Assembly (NCBI GenBank): GCA_026786325.1
Contig: JAJAYH010000144.1
Span: forward strand, 1 to 10,090
Direction: 5' to 3'
Source: Alkalinema sp. CAN_BIN05
GTDB lineage: Bacteria > Cyanobacteriota > Cyanobacteriia > Leptolyngbyales > Leptolyngbyaceae
Length of the DNA stretch: 10,090 nucleotides
Shown here piece by piece: positions 6,498-10,090 of the stretch. Under the pieces are notes generated by a model. The model saw nothing but the letters and a program-made list of their open reading frames with translations. It had not been told where the DNA came from and ran no database searches. The translations under genes and the position numbers were made by a program. Numbering within the stretch: position 1 is the stretch's first letter; every line of letters begins with the position of its first letter.

Positions 6498-7715
6498 ATG
6501 AACAGTGTCGGCATTGCCCAAGCGGCATCGCACCAGTTGGCAATGATGACATCCCAACAACGAGATGCCGGAATTCGTAGCATTACCCAAGCCTTCGAGC
6601 TGAATTACTATCTGCTTCTAGAAGCCAATACTTTGGATCTCGAAGCAATGCAAAATTGGCAACGCACTAGTGCAGAATCACGGGTCGATGATGCCCAGCT
6701 CAATCCCATCCCTAGCGAATGGTTGCGGTTGACTAAAGAACAAATTCAGCGGTGGATTAAGGCATTTAGTTTAATCGCAGGGATGCCGGATCCGCTCAGA
6801 CAGATGGCAGGGTTTTATAGTCCTCGACAATGCCATTGGATGCCGCTGGGAGTGCTGGGGTTGGCCTATGAGGGGTTGACGGAGGTGGCGGTGATGGCCA
6901 TTGGGATGAGCTTGAAAACGGCTAATAGCCTTATCCTTTACCCAAGTCTGGAGAACGCCCATACTCACGCGGCATTGGTGCAAATTTGCCAGGATGCGCT
7001 CTCGTCGCAGCATTTACCGGATGGCTGTGTTCTGTCGATGGATGCCTCTGAATTTAGCGCTGAATCTGATCAGGTGAGGCAGTGGATTGTTTATGGTCGT
7101 CCAGCTTGGCGATCGGCCATCCGAGAACAGGTGAAGTCAAGTGTAATGGAGGCGATGATTGGTAATTGTTACTTATATTGGGCAGCTTCAGGCGGTGTTG
7201 ATTCAGTCCGGGAGATGATTTTAGCGAGTCATATCGGCGAACCTGAGGCGGTTAATGCTATTGAGAAAGTGTTGGTCCATCCGCAACATAGTTCATCCAG
7301 TTTGGTTCGACTATGGGCTGATTTACGATCAAAGGGATTTGAGATCTTTGGGGATGATGCGATCGTGGCGGAGTTTCCAGATGTGAAACGATTACCGGAT
7401 GGGGACTGGAATAAACCTTGTTTTTGCAAGCAGGTCGCATTTCGGGGCGTAGAAAATATTGCGGGGGCAATAGAATTTATTAATACTCACAGCAGCGGTC
7501 ATGCGGATGCGATCGTGACGGAATCCTATGGGGCAAGTCAGGAATTTGTGCAACAGATTAGGAGTACGGCGGTGTACTTAAATGCGATCGGGCGCTTTCA
7601 ACGCTGTCAGTTTACGGAGGGAGATGTAGTGCTAGGGACAACGGGGCGATCGGGATTTGGGTCGATTCGGATGCAGTCGCTATTAACGCCAAAACGGGTA
7701 GTTTACGGGAATTAA
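6498..7715 (+). CDS. ProA-like aldehyde dehydrogenase homologue lacking the catalytic cysteine
   Basis: 405 residues, close to the roughly 417 of gamma-glutamyl phosphate reductase (ProA), which makes glutamate-5-semialdehyde for proline synthesis. Homology runs the whole length: the N-terminal helical part; MPLGVLGLAYEG (115-126), matching the ProA P-L-G-V-I-G-x-x-Y-E motif; SLKTANSLILYPS; GEPEAVNAIEKVLVHP (248-262), matching the catalytic GVCNALETLLVH; HADAIVTESYGAS; and TAVYLNAIGRF near the C-terminus. At the catalytic position the expected Cys is Val252 (AVNAIE instead of VCNALE), so ordinary reductase chemistry is unlikely. The glycine-rich end of ProA is also diverged (VVLGTTGRSGFGSIR). 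The ATG at 6498 has AAAGGA (6484-6489) eight bases upstream. It is probably a paralogue beside a true ProA elsewhere in the genome. It may be regulatory or have another role; symbol withheld for that reason. Confidence 0.85.
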   Translation: MNSVGIAQAASHQLAMMTSQQRDAGIRSITQAFELNYYLLLEANTLDLEAMQNWQRTSAESRVDDAQLNPIPSEWLRLTKEQIQRWIKAFSLIAGMPDPLRQMAGFYSPRQCHWMPLGVLGLAYEGLTEVAVMAIGMSLKTANSLILYPSLENAHTHAALVQICQDALSSQHLPDGCVLSMDASEFSAESDQVRQWIVYGRPAWRSAIREQVKSSVMEAMIGNCYLYWAASGGVDSVREMILASHIGEPEAVNAIEKVLVHPQHSSSSLVRLWADLRSKGFEIFGDDAIVAEFPDVKRLPDGDWNKPCFCKQVAFRGVENIAGAIEFINTHSSGHADAIVTESYGASQEFVQQIRSTAVYLNAIGRFQRCQFTEGDVVLGTTGRSGFGSIRMQSLLTPKRVVYGN

Positions 7716-7729
7716 GCGTTTCGTTCTAC

Positions 7730-7860
7730 GCCCACTGGGATTAAAATCCCAGCCTAATAGCGAAAGTCCGTTAAAACGGACTGAAAACCTTGCCGCTTAG
7801 ATTTTTAACCTGTTTCAACAGGTTTTTGCTATTAGCCAGGGATTTTAATCCCTGGTGGGC
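7730..7860. repeat. 131-bp nested palindromic element (REPIN-like) between convergent genes
   Basis: The element begins GCCCACTGGGATT and ends AATCCCTGGTGGGC, its imperfect reverse complement, with CTAATAGC and GCTATTAG just inside each end. Four small hairpins lie within it: CTGGGATT/AATCCCAG (7735-7752), AGTCCGTT/AACGGACT (7765-7782), AACCTGTT/AACAGGTT (7807-7824) and CCAGGGATT/AATCCCTGG (7836-7855), each with a two-base loop. Two inverted REP-like units form one large inverted repeat, the layout of a REPIN moved in trans by a RAYT-type single-strand transposase. It fills almost the whole gap between the stops of the ProA-like and LOG genes, so it may also act as a two-way terminator. No transposase lies in the window. 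Confidence 0.85.
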
Positions 7861-7871
7861 AATCGGGACAA

Positions 7872-8939
7872 CTACTTACGTTCAGGATGGGCAAATTCCA
7901 CAGTTCCTAGACGATTAATAGCTCTAATCATTTCGTACAATCGACCGAGATCCCGCTGGTTAAAATGGAGCACAATCCGAGGCAGCGTGAAGCTTTCGTC
8001 ATCAATTTCTTGGGGTAGCGCAGGACTGCGATCGATCGTCCCCTTCACTAAAATGTCGCTAAATCGATCGTTCAACTCCGCCATCGCCTCATCGGACAAA
8101 ACCGCTTTCAACCGGAGGACTAACTTACCATCAACATAGCGACTGGAATGGTACACCGTATAAAAACTAGAAATCGCTTCACAAGCTACATCTAGCCGAT
8201 CGGTAATGGTGAACAAACTAAAATCATTAGCATTAATTAAGCCCTGACCTAGTAGATTTTTCTCTAAATACTTCGCCCAATTTTGCCAGTAATCGCCACC
8301 AGGTTTGTCTATGAGAACAATAGGAACCGGAACCGATTTCCCCGTTTGGCTCAGGGTCAGACATTCAAAGGCTTCATCTTGGGTACCAAAGCCGCCTGGA
8401 AAGATGGCTAATGCGTCACTTTCTTTGAGAAAAAACAGCTTTCGGGTGAAGAAATACTTAAACGTCACCAACATGTCATTGCTGTTAATGAAAGCATTGG
8501 ATCCTTGTTCAAAGGGCAACTCAATGTTGAGGCCCAAGGATTTTCCATGGCCCGCACCTTGATTGCCCGCTTCCATAATGCCACCGCCACCGCCCGTGAT
8601 CACCATAAATCCTTGGGACGTGACATAGGCTGAAAAGTCTCTTGCCATTTGGTATTCGGCGGCTTGGGGGGAGGTTCGGGCTGAGCCGAAGATAGCAATT
8701 TTACGATCGTGACGATAAGGCGCTAAAGTGCGAAAGGCTCGGCCCACATCTTTCAACGTGGAACTGAGGATTTTTAAATTCAACCGATCGGTGTCAGCTT
8801 GACCAATTTCAGTCAGTGTGGCCAGCGCTTGCAGCATTAGATCGCCATTGGCAGACATCGGTAGCTGATCAAGTAATGAATTCAATTCACCCCGAAGGGC
8901 AGCAATAGCACTGGATGAGGGTGAGGGACGATCAGACAT
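7872..8939 (-). CDS. LOG-family protein (Rossmann-fold, PGGxGT motif)
   Basis: 355 residues. The core (about 80-260) has the LOG/'lysine decarboxylase-like' signature: IAIFGSARTS (81-90), VITGGGGGIMEAGNQGAG (113-130) and FPGGFGTQDEAFE (180-192) with the PGGxGTxxE motif. LOG enzymes cleave cytokinin riboside monophosphates or other nucleotide monophosphates to the free base and ribose phosphate. This protein is longer than the plant-type LOGs (about 200 residues), with an N-terminal helical extension of about 75 residues and a C-terminal extension of about 90, as in other long bacterial members whose substrate is unknown. It is soluble, with no signal peptide. The start ATG at 8939 has GGAG (from AAGGAGAC) seven to eight bases upstream. 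The gene converges on the ProA-like gene across the palindromic element and lies downstream of the Psb35-like gene by about 220 bp. Confidence 0.92.
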   Translation of the reverse strand: MSDRPSPSSSAIAALRGELNSLLDQLPMSANGDLMLQALATLTEIGQADTDRLNLKILSSTLKDVGRAFRTLAPYRHDRKIAIFGSARTSPQAAEYQMARDFSAYVTSQGFMVITGGGGGIMEAGNQGAGHGKSLGLNIELPFEQGSNAFINSNDMLVTFKYFFTRKLFFLKESDALAIFPGGFGTQDEAFECLTLSQTGKSVPVPIVLIDKPGGDYWQNWAKYLEKNLLGQGLINANDFSLFTITDRLDVACEAISSFYTVYHSSRYVDGKLVLRLKAVLSDEAMAELNDRFSDILVKGTIDRSPALPQEIDDESFTLPRIVLHFNQRDLGRLYEMIRAINRLGTVEFAHPERK

Positions 8940-8994
8940 TTAAGTCTCCTTCAGCTTTGGCTTTATTCTAACTGGATTTTTAGGGTGATCCCGC

Positions 8995-9047
8995 GCTTTG
9001 CAACAGCTTTGCAACACAACACTGTGTAAAAATAATCTAAAAATAAT
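8995..9047. repeat. Two short direct repeats in the LOG gene leader
   Basis: The 11-mer GCTTTGCAACA is perfectly duplicated head to tail (8995-9005 and 9006-9016). A 10-mer TAAAAATAAT is repeated with one base between copies (9027-9036 and 9038-9047). Both lie 55-110 bp upstream of the LOG start. They may be slippage products or protein-binding repeats; no function is evident. Confidence 0.7.
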
Positions 9048-9162
9048 ACGGAGAACTAATATAAAAACAGTGAAACGCCCAATAGAAGGTGCGTAGTGGC
9101 TTCCATCAGGCGCTTTAACTTGGTTCAAAGCTTTAAGATTTAGAGAAAAATCCAAATAATTC

Positions 9163-9375
9163 TTAAGCTTCTTCAGATAGATTAGTTTTGATGGCTGGAA
9201 TGAAGCTAGGACGGGCACGGTCTTCCCAGCCTACGGGACGCTTTGAGTTGTACCAAGCGATCGCACCGATAACGCCTGCGGCCAAAGCGCCAACGGAATA
9301 GACTGCATTGAAAAGGACGAGGTAAAATTCAGAGTGGACTGCGCCGTTAGTCGTGGTGAGGAGAATATTTAGCAT
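9163..9375 (-). CDS. Small single-pass membrane protein, probable Psb35-like photosystem II factor
   Basis: 70 residues. A short N-terminus (MLNILLTTTNGAVHSEF) is followed by one hydrophobic helix (about 18-41, LVLFNAVYSVGALAAGVIGAIAW), then the conserved-looking block YNSKRPVGWED (42-52) and a polar tail ending LSEEA. Small size, one helix and the NSKRPVGWE block resemble from memory the cyanobacterial Psb35 family, reported to bind near CP47 and help retain high-light-inducible proteins; I cannot verify that here. It would sit in the thylakoid membrane. The ATG at 9375 has only a weak upstream ribosome site, and a small hairpin (CCGCA/TGCGG, 9385-9399) lies just before it. It is divergent from the oxygenase gene. 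That it is a real gene is well supported; the family name is tentative, so no symbol is given. Confidence 0.8.
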   Translation of the reverse strand: MLNILLTTTNGAVHSEFYLVLFNAVYSVGALAAGVIGAIAWYNSKRPVGWEDRARPSFIPAIKTNLSEEA

Positions 9376-9430
9376 TTTGGTTAGCCGCAGAGTTTGCGGA
9401 GATGAAGGGTGTTCTTTACATATGTTAACA

Positions 9431-9443
9431 CAATGTTACATTG
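9431..9443. promoter_or_regulatory. 13-bp perfect inverted repeat between divergent genes
   Basis: CAATGT-T-ACATTG is a perfect 6-1-6 inverted repeat midway in the 116-bp gap between the Psb35-like gene and the oxygenase, next to a TGTTAACA palindrome (9423-9430). A symmetric site between divergent starts could bind a dimeric regulator. It does not fit the NtcA spacing (GTA-N8-TAC). In an AT-rich spacer it may be chance. Confidence 0.3.
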
Positions 9444-9491
9444 CTTGTTGGATTCTTAAGAGGTTCGGGTTTACGCCCTAGGAGGCGAGTG

Positions 9492-10090
9492 ATGGTTGAT
9501 TCTAGTGCGATCGATCGGGTTGATTTTGGATTATTGGGGACGGCGGAATTTGCCCAGAGAATAGGCCGATCGCTCAGTACGACCGGGTTCTTTGTGTTGG
9601 ATAATGCAGGAATTGATGCGGAATTGTTGCATCGGGCTTACGCAGTGACGGCGGATTTTTTTGAGTTGTCGGAGTCGGTAAAACGAGGCTATTGTTTGCA
9701 AGAATTGCACGGACAACGCGGGTTTACGGCCTTTGGTCAGGAACATGCGAAAGACTCGCCCCATCCGGATCTCAAGGAGTTTTGGCATGTGGGAAACCCT
9801 GCTGTTCAGGCGAACCTTGTCCCCGTCGAACTCCCGGAATTTTCGCAGACGTTGAGTGTGTTGTATTCACAATTAGATCACTGTGCTCAATGTTTGTTGG
9901 CGGTGATCGCAGATTTTTTAGGTGAGCCTCTAAACGCGATTTATCAACCGGGCGGCGACACTATTTTGCGGGTAATTCACTATCCTCCAACGGAAAAAAC
10001 TGCACCGTTAGGCAGTCTACGATCGGCAGCACATGAGGATATTAATTTGATTACGTTGTTGCCCACCGCGACCGCTAGCGGATTGGAACT
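9492..10090 (+). CDS. 2-oxoglutarate/Fe(II) oxygenase, isopenicillin N synthase type (3' end outside window)
   Basis: 199 complete codons to the window edge. Non-heme iron oxygenases of this type hydroxylate or desaturate small molecules using 2-oxoglutarate and O2. Seen here: an N-terminal DIOX_N-like part (IGRSLSTTGFFVLDNAGID, about 24-42; ADFFELSESVKRGY; QRGFTAFGQEHAKDSPHPD, 75-93; LKEFWHVGNP), then LRVIHYPP (159-166) and the iron-binding H-x-D in AAHEDINLITLLP (His181, Asp183). The second iron His and the 2-oxoglutarate-binding Arg lie beyond the window. The ATG at 9492 follows a strong AGGAGG (9480-9485) with a six-base spacer; the in-frame GTG at 9489 is too close. It is divergent from the Psb35-like gene and may share its control region. 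The substrate cannot be told from the sequence. Confidence 0.93.
   Translation, partial: MVDSSAIDRVDFGLLGTAEFAQRIGRSLSTTGFFVLDNAGIDAELLHRAYAVTADFFELSESVKRGYCLQELHGQRGFTAFGQEHAKDSPHPDLKEFWHVGNPAVQANLVPVELPEFSQTLSVLYSQLDHCAQCLLAVIADFLGEPLNAIYQPGGDTILRVIHYPPTEKTAPLGSLRSAAHEDINLITLLPTATASGLE

Noticed and set aside
7730..7860. CRISPR array or simple rho-independent terminator
   Set aside because: There are no regularly spaced direct repeats with spacers, and the hairpins lack T tails; the large inverted symmetry fits a REPIN-like element better.
8940..9218. 92-codon minus-strand frame between LOG and Psb35-like genes
   Set aside because: It overlaps the end of the Psb35-like gene in another frame, has no domain, and spans the short direct repeats.

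Overview
The window looks like part of a cyanobacterial chromosome. At least five perfect GCGATCGC (HIP1) octamers occur (1445, 2207, 3610, 4799, 9257), with many partial CGATCG sites. The gene content fits: a DICT-domain sensor kinase, an H-NOX beside an HNOBA histidine kinase, a LOG-family protein, and a small single-pass protein resembling the photosystem II factor Psb35. No plasmid, phage, CRISPR or transposase gene is visible. I cannot name the genus.

Left part (1-3929, all minus strand). The window opens inside a monofunctional catalase gene whose 3' end lies outside. An AT-rich gap of about 400 bp follows, then an unrecognised four-helix membrane protein. Next is the most interesting locus, a nitric-oxide sensing pair in decay. 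The upstream gene (from 3638) encodes an H-NOX heme domain with its proximal His and Y-x-S-x-R motif intact, but its C-terminus is lost. The downstream HNOBA-coiled coil-histidine kinase gene is broken by a junction deletion/frameshift, a +1 homopolymer slip, two nonsense codons (a presumed Trp to TAG and Gln to TAA) and a -1 homopolymer slip. The catalytic kinase core is still an open frame of 279 codons.

Middle (3930-6014). A 504-residue DICT-domain histidine-kinase-like protein (minus strand) has an intact ATP-binding domain but Gln where the phosphoacceptor His should be. After about 500 bp of mostly silent sequence comes a plus-strand tRNA-Gly(GCC) with a recognisable promoter.

Right part (6070-10090). 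A probable plus-strand pair encodes a CxC/CxxC two-helix membrane protein and a ProA (glutamate-5-semialdehyde dehydrogenase) homologue that lacks the catalytic Cys. It converges on a minus-strand LOG-family gene, and the gap between them is filled by a 131-bp nested palindromic repeat (REPIN-like). Upstream of the LOG gene lies the Psb35-like small protein (minus strand), divergent from a 2-oxoglutarate/Fe(II) oxygenase of the isopenicillin N synthase type that runs off the right edge.

Taken together this is ordinary chromosomal cyanobacterial content with a sensory/redox flavour. The unusual signals are three enzyme or sensor homologues that have lost key residues or reading frame. I did not find convincing evidence for a wholly new multi-gene system.
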